From Flammeovirga yaeyamensis (GTDB lineage Bacteria; Bacteroidota; Bacteroidia; Cytophagales; Flammeovirgaceae), in the NCBI RefSeq assembly GCF_018736045.1, contig NZ_CP076132.1, positions 1,659,501 to 1,723,500 on the forward strand: DNA of 64,000 bases, given 5' to 3'. How positions within the stretch are numbered: the first letter of the stretch is position 1; each line of letters begins with the position of its first letter. A model generated the notes under the pieces. The model saw only the letters and a program-made list of their open reading frames with translations. It searched no databases and was not told the origin of the DNA. The position numbers and the translations under genes were made by a program. Positions 18,564 through 27,213 of the stretch are shown here, piece by piece.

Positions 18564-19052
18564 ATGGACACCATCGCCAAACAATTCCTTCCTAAAATCT
18601 CTGCCTACTGTTCCTATCAAGATCGTTGCAGACAAGATATCATCAAAAGATTAGAAAAATGGGAGTGCCCAGAAGAACATTGGGACACCTTATTAGAGTG
18701 GCTAAAAAGTAATAAATTCTGGGATGAAGAACGCTTTGCCGCATCCTTTGTTCGAGGAAAATTTAGGGGAAATAAATGGGGAAAAAGAAAAATATCTATG
18801 GCCCTGTATCAAAAAGGTATTGATCAGGAAATTGGGAAAAATGCCTTGGCTACAGAAATTCCAATGGAGGAATACAACGAAATGGCCCTCAAGTTAGCCT
18901 TAAAAAAATTAGAGCAGTTGTTATCAAAAGAGGATCAAAAACACATTCTAAAAGGGAAGACATTACAGTATTTGGCAGGGAAAGGTTTTGAGCCTGATGT
19001 GTGCTATAATGCTGCAGAAGATGCTATCTACGAACTTATCGAGAAACAATAA
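18564..19052 (+). CDS. recX: RecX family regulatory protein
   Basis: This 162-residue helical protein shows the RecX three-helix repeat pattern. It has an aromatic/basic first repeat (YCSYQDRCRQDIIKRL), the WLKSNKFWDEERFAASFVRGK block, then GKRKISMALYQKGI. Family members bind RecA filaments and limit their strand-exchange activity. The first ATG in frame at 18564 matches the usual family start. No recA is adjacent. The stop codon directly abuts, without a spare base, the stop codon of the convergent M13 peptidase, leaving no room for a terminator between them. Confidence 0.9.
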   Translation: MDTIAKQFLPKISAYCSYQDRCRQDIIKRLEKWECPEEHWDTLLEWLKSNKFWDEERFAASFVRGKFRGNKWGKRKISMALYQKGIDQEIGKNALATEIPMEEYNEMALKLALKKLEQLLSKEDQKHILKGKTLQYLAGKGFEPDVCYNAAEDAIYELIEKQ

Positions 19053-21062
19053 TTACCAAATAGTGACTCTATTTTCTTTATCTCTCCACATTCCTTGTCC
19101 TTTCTTTACATCAAATGCTTCATAGAATGGAGTGAAATTAGATAAAGGTCCGTTGACTCTATATTCACCTGGTGCATGTCGTTCCGTTACTAATTTATCT
19201 CTGAGCACTGCAATTCTAGTTTTCGAACGCCAAACCTTTGCCCAAGAAAAGAAGAAACGCTGTTCAGGTGTATATCCATTTATTTTTTCATGCGATCTGT
19301 TATGTTCTTTAAAGGAATTATAAGCTAAAGCCAAGCCACTTAAATCAGCAATATTTTCGTTCAAAGTAAGGTTGCCATTCACAAAATAACCTGATAAAGG
19401 TTCGTATTGATTGTATTGTTGGATCAATAAATTAGTCCTTTGCTTAAAAGTATTATAATCTTTTAATGTCCACCAGTTTTTCTCCTCACCATACTCATTG
19501 TATCTTCTACCTATATCATCAAATCCATGGGTGATTTCATGGGCTATAATCGCTCCAATGGCTCCGTAATTAATGGCATCATCTGCTTCAGGAAAATAAA
19601 AAGGGGGCTGAAGTATTCCGGCTGCAATAACAAACTCATTATTCAAAGAATTGTAATAAGCGTTGACCGATTGAGGTGGGATAATCCATTTGTCTTTATC
19701 AGCTGCTACGTTTAATGAGGCAACTTTTTGTTTGAACTCCCACTCGTTCACACTAAATATATTATGAAGATAAGTGTCAGTTAACGTTAAGCTTTCATAA
19801 GAAGGAAAGGCATCAGGGTAACCCACTTTTACCACTAAACCTTCTAATTTCCGTTTAGCCGTTTTTAAGGCTGAAGGAGATAACCAAGAAACTTTATCAA
19901 TTCTTTTTTGTGCAGTAGAGAGTATATTTTGAATTAATTCTTCCGCTTGTTTCTTTTCAATATCAGAAAATTGATGTTCAATATAAATCTGACCAACGGC
20001 CATGCCAACAGATTTATTCGTTTCAAATAAGACCTTTTCCCAACGATGAGGCTGATCTAAAAGCCCATCTCGAATTTTTCCAAAGTAAGAGAAATCTTCA
20101 TTCACAAATTCGGAAGAAAGGTGAGGGGCAGAAAAATGAAGTAATCTCCAAAGCAAATAATCTTTTACCTTTTCCAAGCCATTTTTTAGAATGATGGCAT
20201 CGATGTTAGCAAAGTATTCAGGGTTGGTTAAAATGACTCTATCAGTTTTTATTCCTAGAGATTTGAAATACTGAGGCCATATAAACGTCTGGCAAATGCC
20301 GTTTAAATTTTCTAACGTCTTAGGATTATAATAATCTAAGTTGGGTTGTTTTGCTAATGAGCTTTTGTAAGCTTTTGCAATACCTTGTTCTATAGTGAAA
20401 GCATTTTTTGCTTTTGTTTGACTTTCTTCATCTGCATATCCAAGCAGGTGAAACATGTTGGTGATATGAGTGATATAATTGTCTCTATTATGACTTGATA
20501 TAGAATCCAACATAAAATAGAAGTTGGGATTCTGAAAACTCATACCCTCAAATTCTAGATAGACGGCTTGTTGTTCCTTGTTTTCTTTGTCCTGAAATAT
20601 GGTAGGTCTAAAAAAAGGATGTATCTGCATTCTATGGAAACGTACGATCATATCTTGCAAATCGAAATACGTATCAATGTGCTTGATATCGTTAAGATAA
20701 TTGACCAAAGGAGCGTAACTCTGATGGTTTATCTCAGCTGAATCCATCCCTACCTGATAGAATTTAATGGCTTTGGCTTGATTGGAGTTTTTAGGATAGT
20801 TGTTTTTTTGAGTAAGTAACTTCTCTAAAATTTGATTGTTTTTTTCTCTAAGAGCTTTATGACTTCCCCAACTACTTAGATTTTTAGGAATATCTTCTCT
20901 TTGTTGCCAACCTCCATTGGCATAGAGATAAAAATTATCTTGGGGGGCGACTGTACTGTCTAGGTCGGAAATAAATAAGTATTGATCGTTATTTTGTGTT
21001 TCTTCACGATCACAACCCACTAAAAAAAGAATGTTGATGCTAAAAAGTAAAAGCCATTTCAT
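19053..21062 (-). CDS. M13 family zinc metalloendopeptidase, lipoprotein
   Basis: This 669-residue protein has a lipobox ending LVGC at about Cys17 and the full neprilysin/PepO (M13) architecture. The zinc site is HEITH (508-512) with the third ligand E569 in NENIADLSG. The substrate-binding NAYY lies upstream. It should cleave short peptides in the periplasm or on the outer membrane. The usual C-terminal Cys-x-x-Trp of animal and many bacterial members is replaced (it ends NRVTIW), so the disulfide is missing. It is separated by 28 bp from the upstream minus-strand transferase-like gene, so cotranscription is possible. Confidence 0.93.
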   Translation of the reverse strand: MKWLLLFSINILFLVGCDREETQNNDQYLFISDLDSTVAPQDNFYLYANGGWQQREDIPKNLSSWGSHKALREKNNQILEKLLTQKNNYPKNSNQAKAIKFYQVGMDSAEINHQSYAPLVNYLNDIKHIDTYFDLQDMIVRFHRMQIHPFFRPTIFQDKENKEQQAVYLEFEGMSFQNPNFYFMLDSISSHNRDNYITHITNMFHLLGYADEESQTKAKNAFTIEQGIAKAYKSSLAKQPNLDYYNPKTLENLNGICQTFIWPQYFKSLGIKTDRVILTNPEYFANIDAIILKNGLEKVKDYLLWRLLHFSAPHLSSEFVNEDFSYFGKIRDGLLDQPHRWEKVLFETNKSVGMAVGQIYIEHQFSDIEKKQAEELIQNILSTAQKRIDKVSWLSPSALKTAKRKLEGLVVKVGYPDAFPSYESLTLTDTYLHNIFSVNEWEFKQKVASLNVAADKDKWIIPPQSVNAYYNSLNNEFVIAAGILQPPFYFPEADDAINYGAIGAIIAHEITHGFDDIGRRYNEYGEEKNWWTLKDYNTFKQRTNLLIQQYNQYEPLSGYFVNGNLTLNENIADLSGLALAYNSFKEHNRSHEKINGYTPEQRFFFSWAKVWRSKTRIAVLRDKLVTERHAPGEYRVNGPLSNFTPFYEAFDVKKGQGMWRDKENRVTIW

Positions 21063-21090
21063 ATCAACAAATTAGAATAAAGTTTTGAGG

Positions 21091-22395
21091 TTACAAGACA
21101 ATACTTAATGTTTTTCTATTGATCCATTCACAAATTGCTCTTGCACAATCTCGAGCAGTAGCAAAAGAATCGATAGTAATATCTCTTAAGTCATTGGAAG
21201 CCTGTAATGTAAATATTTTTTGATCACAATAATAAGAAATGTACATCGTAAGATGTTTGCCTTCAATAGCCATTTCTATAAATCCATCCAATTTATTTCC
21301 ATTAGAGAACATTTTTGTTGGATCGATCTGAATGCCTTCTTGAAATAATATTTCTTCTAAAGCATATAAGCTTTGTTGTTGTATGATTGCTGCATTTCGA
21401 ATACGTAGCTGCCATTTTCTAAGGGCATCAGAGATTTCTTCTGCAGACTGACAAACGTAAAGGTTTGACTGAGTATGTCTTAACGTATAGAAATAATCTT
21501 TTTCTTCTTCGTCGAAAGTGTAATCAATGGTAAGTATTTGAAACCAAGTCGATTCCCATTCTAAGTATAACGGACTTGGTACTATGCCAGAAACATCAAA
21601 AGTATTGTGCCATACATTGTAGAAGAAAGCTTCATTTTGTACAACATCAATTTCCATTTTTTTGGCTTCTTCAAATAATTCGACTACATCGTCTAACTTT
21701 TCTCTGATGAGTAAGTTAGAAGTTTCTTCCTTTTCGAAAAGGTTCCAGCTGTGCCAGCTAAAGTTTTTCCAAGAAAAGAATTGAAGGTTGTTGAGTCTCT
21801 TTTTGTAATCAAAAACAGAGTCTTCGTCTAGTACATATCCTGGATAGTAATATTTTTTATTACTCATTTGAGCGTATTCTATCTCAAATAGCATGGACGT
21901 TATACCTAGCGATTGTTTACTGTAAGCAGGATCAAATAATGCGAGAATACTACAGATGCTCTCCTCTCCAATATCAATAAATGAAATAGCGGCAAGATGG
22001 TTGCCATCTAGAATTTGCAATTCCCAAGTTTCAAAAGGTGATTCATCATTTCCTTCTTCCTGAAAATAATTTTTTAAAGTAGATGGAGAATTGGGAGATT
22101 GAAAACGCCCTTTGTGTTCGGCGTACATCTTCTCTTTAATTGGAGTAATTTCAAGTGGTTGAATCTTAACCTTAAATCCTTGATTTTTTCGGATAAGTTT
22201 TCTCTGACTCTTTGAAAATTGAAAATCTTCTAAGACGACACGAATAGGTACAATAGAGTAGACATGCTCTCTAAAGTAGATCATCTCGTAACGAGACATC
22301 ATTGGTCCATCTCTAAACCAAGCCTCTTTTAAATAGTCGTCTAATGTAGTGCCTGTACAGTCTGCAGGCATAAAATAATCAAAAGTCATCGTCAT
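21091..22395 (-). CDS. Arginyl-tRNA--protein transferase-like protein with C-terminal extension
   Basis: Residues about 25-230 of this 434-residue protein resemble the ATE1/Bpt aminoacyl-transferase family. The segment VPIRVVLEDFQFSKSQRK matches the family core block before the GNAT-like catalytic domain. FDPAYSKQSLGITSM and the YYPGYVL then KKRLNNLQ block match its C-terminal domain. Family members transfer Arg, Leu or similar residues from tRNA to protein N-termini and mark proteins for Clp degradation. The cysteine cluster that precedes PVRV in standard members is absent: the equivalent REHVYSIVPIRV has no Cys. About 190 further residues (245-434) have no match I recognise. It lies 28 bp upstream of the M13 peptidase gene on the same strand. 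Confidence 0.7.
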   Translation of the reverse strand: MTMTFDYFMPADCTGTTLDDYLKEAWFRDGPMMSRYEMIYFREHVYSIVPIRVVLEDFQFSKSQRKLIRKNQGFKVKIQPLEITPIKEKMYAEHKGRFQSPNSPSTLKNYFQEEGNDESPFETWELQILDGNHLAAISFIDIGEESICSILALFDPAYSKQSLGITSMLFEIEYAQMSNKKYYYPGYVLDEDSVFDYKKRLNNLQFFSWKNFSWHSWNLFEKEETSNLLIREKLDDVVELFEEAKKMEIDVVQNEAFFYNVWHNTFDVSGIVPSPLYLEWESTWFQILTIDYTFDEEEKDYFYTLRHTQSNLYVCQSAEEISDALRKWQLRIRNAAIIQQQSLYALEEILFQEGIQIDPTKMFSNGNKLDGFIEMAIEGKHLTMYISYYCDQKIFTLQASNDLRDITIDSFATARDCARAICEWINRKTLSIVL

Positions 22396-22613
22396 TGTGC
22401 CACTTCACGTTCTTTCTGCTCCCAAATAATAAATGAAATACGTACTTTTGTCGCTTGATTGCAAAAAGTTATTGCTATTAACGCTGAGTTTAAAGATTTA
22501 TAACCTTATAAAAAGGGAGAAATCAATAGTATTCAGCAGATAATGTAATTCGGAATATAAATTTAAAACTGTAAACTTATATTTCAAACACATTTTTCAT
22601 TATTCAAATTTGA

Positions 22614-22625
22614 TGTAATTTTACG
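22614..22625 (+). promoter_or_regulatory. Candidate promoter box upstream of the prephenate dehydrogenase-like gene
   Basis: This is the second copy of TGTAATTTTACG (compare 16203-16214), ending 27 bp before the GTG start. TAATTTTA approximates a TAnnTTTG -7 box. The rest of the 257 bp divergent gap shows no gene. Confidence 0.35.
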
Positions 22626-22652
22626 AATATAAAAAAACTAAGTGAGATAATC

Positions 22653-23528
22653 GTGGAACTAGACAAGCAAAAAATAGGTGTTGTAGGTGGTAATAAAGGT
22701 TTAGGTAGTTGGGTAGTAAGTTATTTTCGCTCTAAAGGGATCGATGCAAGATTCTCTTGTAGAGGTGAAAATTCTGAATTTTCTTCCAATCTAGAATTGG
22801 CCTATTGGGCGGATATTGTGGTACTTGCTGTGCCAATTTCGGCCATGTCGAATGTAATGGAAGAAGTATTTCCGGCATTGGACGATAAATATTTAATTGA
22901 TGTCTGTTCCGTAAAAAAGTTTGTTATTGAGAAGTATGAGCAACTTCGTTCGGTATATACCGAAGTTTTGCCCAAATATATTTCTATGCACCCTATGTTT
23001 AGCCATAGGATAAAAAGCTTCGATGGCAACGTTGTTTTATTCAATTACAACGATGGAGCAGAGGACTTAGAACAACAACTTAAAGAAACTTTTCTAGCTG
23101 ATAAAGGGGTAGTTAAGGACGTTCAATACATTAAGCATGATAAATTGATGGGGCTTGTTCAAGGCCTGAATCACTTTAATGTTTTCGTTTCTGCTAAGAC
23201 AATGGCAAGATTTAACGAAGACTTTGAAGATATTAAGAGTGTTGCTTCGCCACCTTACAGAATTTTTATCGTTTTTTACACTCGCTATGTGATGCAAAAC
23301 CCAATGCTTTATGCAGATATTCAGATGCGTAACGAATATGTGTATGAAGTAGTTCGAATTTTTAGAGACGAGATGAATAAGCTTTTCGATATAATTCAAA
23401 CAAGGGATAGAGATCAGTTTATGAGCTACATAACCGATATGCAAGACTTTTTCTCTCAAAATTCTGGAGATATAGAAGTTTCTTCACATCTCATGCAAAA
23501 GCTTAGTCAAAAATTAGAAGAGAAGTAG
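22653..23528 (+). CDS. Prephenate dehydrogenase-like NAD(P)-binding protein
   Basis: The 291-residue protein begins with a Rossmann motif (IGVVGGNKGLGSW, residues 7-19). It continues with VVLAVPISAM and DVCSVKK, and it has the YISMHPMFSH block typical of TyrA prephenate and arogenate dehydrogenases, whose conserved His helps catalysis. These enzymes oxidatively decarboxylate prephenate to 4-hydroxyphenylpyruvate in tyrosine synthesis. The start is GTG: no in-frame ATG lies upstream after the last stop, and the Rossmann fold begins at once. No other aromatic pathway genes are nearby. A related dehydrogenase with another substrate cannot be excluded. Confidence 0.82.
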   Translation: MELDKQKIGVVGGNKGLGSWVVSYFRSKGIDARFSCRGENSEFSSNLELAYWADIVVLAVPISAMSNVMEEVFPALDDKYLIDVCSVKKFVIEKYEQLRSVYTEVLPKYISMHPMFSHRIKSFDGNVVLFNYNDGAEDLEQQLKETFLADKGVVKDVQYIKHDKLMGLVQGLNHFNVFVSAKTMARFNEDFEDIKSVASPPYRIFIVFYTRYVMQNPMLYADIQMRNEYVYEVVRIFRDEMNKLFDIIQTRDRDQFMSYITDMQDFFSQNSGDIEVSSHLMQKLSQKLEEK

Positions 23529-23624
23529 AACATCTTTCAATAAAATTAGTTGATTAATTAAACAACGACAGTTAATCCTAATTTTAAAGTACAAATATAA
23601 AAGACACTCAAAAGTAGGGGAGGA

Positions 23625-24401
23625 TTGTCTCAGACGTTATTTATGGAACAATATAATCACGCTGTTAACTTAATAAAAGAAGGTAACTACCAAGAAGCGA
23701 TAGCAGAGTTAAATAAAGTAATTGCTCAAGATAAAAATAATGCAGGAGCATTTTATCATCTTTCTGTGGCTCGATATAAAATGAAGGCCTTGGATGGAGC
23801 GATCACATCAATTAACAAAGCAATAGACTTACAACCTTTAAATGCAGACTTTTTTGCACATAGAGGGATCATTCTTCATATGCAAAAACGTTCTAAAAGT
23901 GCTTTATTAGATTTTGATAAAGCTGTGAAATTAGAGCCTAATAATGCCTATAGATATTCAAGTAGAGCCTTTATAAAAGCGAATATTAAAGATACAGATG
24001 GTGCAATTGCCGATTACCAAAAAGCAATTGAATTGGATCCTGATGATGCTATCGCTCATAACAACTTAGGTCTTATCCAAGAACAGACAGGTGCTTGGGA
24101 TAAGGCACAAGAATCCTATAAAAAATCAAATGAACTTGTAGGGTATGAAGGACTAAACCCTGAAAAATCTGAAGTGGATGATCTTCTTAAGGAGTGGAAA
24201 AAAGAGAAAGAAGAACAAGAAGCTGAGCAAAAGCGTATCATCGAAGAGAATAAAAAGAAACTTATCGCTGAACAAAATCAAATTCAACAACAAGGACTTT
24301 GGGGAATCGTTAAAAGCGTGTTTACCAACAAAGAAATGTTTAAAGAATTTGTCGCTTTTCTAAAGAACGGTTTTAAGCTTCCTTCCAACGAAGAGAAATA
24401 A
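23625..24401 (+). CDS. TPR repeat protein, cytosolic
   Basis: This 258-residue protein has about five tetratricopeptide repeats from residue 7 to 175 (for example AIAELNKVIAQDKNNAGAF and AIADYQKAIELDPDDAIAH). A charged coiled helix (185-225) and a short C-terminal segment follow. There is no signal peptide. It is probably a protein-protein scaffold, and no partner is evident. The start is uncertain. TTG at 23625 is only 1-2 bases after a strong GGGGAGG (23617-23623), which is too close for normal Shine-Dalgarno use. The ATG at 23643 begins exactly at the first TPR helix but is 19 bases away. A single-gene unit with a hairpin terminator downstream. Confidence 0.85.
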   Translation: MSQTLFMEQYNHAVNLIKEGNYQEAIAELNKVIAQDKNNAGAFYHLSVARYKMKALDGAITSINKAIDLQPLNADFFAHRGIILHMQKRSKSALLDFDKAVKLEPNNAYRYSSRAFIKANIKDTDGAIADYQKAIELDPDDAIAHNNLGLIQEQTGAWDKAQESYKKSNELVGYEGLNPEKSEVDDLLKEWKKEKEEQEAEQKRIIEENKKKLIAEQNQIQQQGLWGIVKSVFTNKEMFKEFVAFLKNGFKLPSNEEK

Positions 24402-24435
24402 GGACTTTTCTTAAATAAAACATCAATGTATTAAG

Positions 24436-24478
24436 AAAAACAACGTGTTCACTCAACTATGTGCACACGGTGTTTTTG
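24436..24478 (+). terminator. Terminator after the TPR gene
   Basis: Stem AAAAACAACGTGT / ACACGGTGTTTTT (24436-24448 and 24465-24477) has one mismatch and ends in T residues. The rest of the 318 bp gap up to 24720 is AT-rich with no gene seen; it must hold the promoter of the pseudouridine synthase gene. Confidence 0.75.
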
Positions 24479-24719
24479 GTAAAGGTATTTTGTTCTATAT
24501 TGGATTAGAATATCTTTACGCCATATTTATCGATATTTTTTTATTCTTTTAAACTAAAAGTGTTCTCTTAAAAAGAAGCGATTTTTTTTAACGAACATGC
24601 TTAATTGCCAAAAGCATTTATCATATTCTATGTGTATCAATTAGAAGTAGATGAGATGATTTAAGCACTAAAAAAGGAATGCAACAAATAACGATTTAAC
24701 TCACCTAGATGAACAAAAA

Positions 24720-25820
24720 ATGATTGAAGAATCAAAAAAAATACGTCGTGACGATGAGGACGATGATTCTTATTTCAGACCTGAAGATTTTAATCTAACA
24801 GAAGAAGACTTAAAATCGGTTCAGGAATTCGATGAACTAAAAATTGAGGTAGATCCTAAACAACAACCCCTAAGGATTGATAGATTTTTAGTAGATAGAA
24901 TACCAAACTTATCAAGAAATAGAATACAATCCGGTTTAAAAGAAGGACATTTCTTAGTCAATGGTCTGCCTGTAAAACCAAATTATAAAGTAACTCCTGG
25001 AGATGTAGTGATGGTATTTATGCCAAAACCAAGATCTACAGAGTTGGAACCTCAAGACATTCCTTTAGACATTGTTTATGAGGACAACGATTTATTGATT
25101 GTCAATAAAAAGCCTGGGATGGTTGTGCATCCAGGATTCAATAACACGAGTGGTACTTTAGTGAACGCTTTGGTGTACCACTTTAAAGGATTGCCTACTT
25201 CTTTTAATGGAGAAGATAAACCGGGTTTGGTACATAGAATTGATAAAGATACCTCAGGGTTATTGGTTATAGCTAAAAATGAAAATGCCTTAACGCATTT
25301 ATCAAAACAATTCTATGATCACACTATTGAAAGGACATATCAAGCACTAGTTTGGGGGACGTTTTCTGACCAAGGTGAGGAAGGTACACTAACCACAATG
25401 ATTGGTCGTTCTGAAAGCGATAGAAGGATGTATACAGTTATTCCAGATGAATCTACTAGAGGAAAGAAGGCAATAACACATTACAAACAATTAAAAGACC
25501 TACGTTATGTAAGCTTAGTGGAGTGTAAACTGGAAACAGGTAGAACACACCAAATTCGTGTGCATATGAAACACTTAGGTCACCCGCTCTTTTCTGATCA
25601 AATGTATGGAGGTGATAAGATTTTAAAGGGAGAACGTACTGGAAAGTACAAAACTTTTGTGGATAATAACTTTAAGATCTGTCCAAGACAGGCACTTCAT
25701 GCAAAATCATTAGGATTTGTACATCCTACCACCAATGAGTGGATGCAATTTGATTCTGAAATTCCTCAGGATATGCAGAAATTGATAAAAAGATGGGAAG
25801 ACTATCTAAAATATAGTTAG
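24720..25820 (+). CDS. RluA/RluD-family pseudouridine synthase
   Basis: This 366-residue protein has an acidic N-terminal extension (1-45) and an S4 RNA-binding domain (about 48-105, LSRNRIQSGLKEGHFLVNG). The catalytic domain has the HRIDKDTSGLL motif (172-182), in which D175 is the catalytic aspartate. ETGRTHQIRVHMKHLGHP is the conserved C-terminal motif. It converts specific uridines in RNA to pseudouridine. The S4-containing layout matches RluD, which modifies helix 69 of 23S rRNA, but RluC-type targets are possible. ATG at 24720 is the first in-frame start. Confidence 0.93.
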   Translation: MIEESKKIRRDDEDDDSYFRPEDFNLTEEDLKSVQEFDELKIEVDPKQQPLRIDRFLVDRIPNLSRNRIQSGLKEGHFLVNGLPVKPNYKVTPGDVVMVFMPKPRSTELEPQDIPLDIVYEDNDLLIVNKKPGMVVHPGFNNTSGTLVNALVYHFKGLPTSFNGEDKPGLVHRIDKDTSGLLVIAKNENALTHLSKQFYDHTIERTYQALVWGTFSDQGEEGTLTTMIGRSESDRRMYTVIPDESTRGKKAITHYKQLKDLRYVSLVECKLETGRTHQIRVHMKHLGHPLFSDQMYGGDKILKGERTGKYKTFVDNNFKICPRQALHAKSLGFVHPTTNEWMQFDSEIPQDMQKLIKRWEDYLKYS

Positions 25821-25840
25821 GATACCTTATAAATAAAATG

Positions 25841-25873
25841 AGCCTTCTGATACGAATATCAGAAGGCTTTTTA
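25841..25873. terminator. Bidirectional terminator
   Basis: Perfect 12 bp stem AGCCTTCTGATA / TATCAGAAGGCT (25841-25852, 25857-25868), with a 4 nt loop and TTTTTA on the plus side. It lies between the convergent pseudouridine synthase and thioredoxin-like genes. Confidence 0.9.
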
Positions 25874-25920
25874 TTTGGTCAATTATATTAGGTCACAGGA
25901 AAAATTCTCTTGTGTTTATG

Positions 25921-26514
25921 TTATTTCGATAACTCGAATTGTTTCATTTCTTCTTCTGTGTATTTATGAGCAGTCGACACATTTGCCTTAATCTCATTAA
26001 TCACAAAGTCGATTTCATCATCATCCATTTCAGCTGCTTTCCAGAAAAGAACTTTTCCTTCAGCATCAACTAATAGAATAGCAAAACTGTTGTTACAATC
26101 GCCCGTATTCCAAGCATCTTGCACAAAACGTTTCGGATCGGTTAAGATCAAAGCATCAGCTTCTTGTTTTGAACGTTTTCTTACCATTCTTGTCATAAAG
26201 CGAATAACACTATTTGGATAAGGAGAATCAGCAAGGTTAACAATACCATAAGCTAAATATTCATCCTCTGGGAATTGCCATTTTTTTACTTCCTCAATAA
26301 ATTTTTCATTCATTGATGGTTTATCTGGATCTGGATAAAAGATTAATGTTACTTTTTCTCCAATACCTGGTGTTACGGCAGGTTTATTATTTAAATCTCG
26401 GATATCAACTTTCTCAATTTTATCACCACGTTTAAGAGTGGTTTGAGCAAATAGTGTGTTTTGCGTAACAAGACAAATTACAGAAAGTATAGTAAGTTTT
26501 ACGATTTTGATCAT
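25921..26514 (-). CDS. Secreted thioredoxin-fold protein, YtfJ-like
   Basis: This 197-residue protein has a signal peptide (cleavage near FAQ, residue 24). The domain starts GDKIEKVDIRDLNNKPAV and includes a VTLIFYPDPDKP strand and a late SFAILLVDAEGKVLFWKAAEM block, as in periplasmic YtfJ-type thioredoxin-like proteins. It has no CxxC redox motif; only one Cys is visible in the mature part (TGDCNN). A redox enzyme role is therefore unlikely. The family assignment is tentative. It is transcribed alone. Confidence 0.6.
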   Translation of the reverse strand: MIKIVKLTILSVICLVTQNTLFAQTTLKRGDKIEKVDIRDLNNKPAVTPGIGEKVTLIFYPDPDKPSMNEKFIEEVKKWQFPEDEYLAYGIVNLADSPYPNSVIRFMTRMVRKRSKQEADALILTDPKRFVQDAWNTGDCNNSFAILLVDAEGKVLFWKAAEMDDDEIDFVINEIKANVSTAHKYTEEEMKQFELSK

Positions 26515-26612
26515 TTGATAGAATTTGATGTTTAGTTGAAATAACGCTTTCTATCTTGTTAAGTTGATTCTATTTAGAATTGTTTGATATCATACAGGAG
26601 TTAAAAAACATA

Positions 26613-26640
26613 AAAAAGCCCTTCGACTGAAGGGCTTAAT
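26613..26640 (-). terminator. Terminator for the small minus-strand gene at 26767
   Basis: On the minus strand, stem AGCCCTTC / GAAGGGCT (26629-26636 and 26617-26624) with a 4 nt loop runs into a T-tract (26612-26617). It supports real transcription of the 69-residue gene upstream of it. Confidence 0.8.
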
Positions 26641-26766
26641 TATTTCTTAATTCCGGTAAACATCTAAATAGATATTGTTTAGCGTATATTTTTATGATGT
26701 GTGTGAAAGGTGTAAAGTGATAGTATAAGCTAATAGAACAAGAAATAGTCGGGTAAAAGAATTATA

Positions 26767-26976
26767 TTATAAAATTTCTTGATTCTCAACGTCGTTTTTC
26801 AACTTCTTATCATAAACTTTACGGTTTAGAAACTCATTTAACTGATCGATGCTGTATGAGCTTTCTATTTCACCCGCTGAATTTATTTTAATCTCAAAAC
26901 CTTCAAGTTCTCTATTCACTTTTGGTTTTGCTGCTGTACGCTGAAAATTATAGCGTGCTCTAAATGATTTAAACAT
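26767..26976 (-). CDS. Small basic protein, unknown function
   Basis: A 69-residue protein with a basic N-terminus (MFKSFRARYNFQ), a short beta-hairpin-like middle (GFEIKINSAGEIESSY) and a helical C-terminus (IDQLNEFLNRKVYDKKL). No signal peptide or membrane segment is seen. I do not recognise a family. The terminator 130 bp downstream on the same strand and a well-formed start support expression. It could be a ribosome- or nucleic-acid-associated small protein, but that is speculation. Confidence 0.55.
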   Translation of the reverse strand: MFKSFRARYNFQRTAAKPKVNRELEGFEIKINSAGEIESSYSIDQLNEFLNRKVYDKKLKNDVENQEIL

Positions 26977-27213
26977 GGTAGTAATCTTAGGTTTAACATA
27001 AATAGTAAGTACTTCAAAGAAGAACGAAATATGTTTGCGTTTATCAGTAATGGTAGTTAATTAAATATTTAACTTAACACAATTTAAAAAATTATATTTT
27101 GATGACCTAGTTGATGTAAACTATTTGCGATCTTTACAAAAAAACAAGCCTATATCGGAAGAAAAGGTTAAATTGCGTACAATTCTATCTTATTTAAATA
27201 ACATTTACTCAAA

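Noticed and set aside
25921-26514. A periplasmic thiol-disulfide oxidoreductase
   Set aside because: The thioredoxin-like fold is plausible, but there is no CxxC motif and only one cysteine in the mature part.
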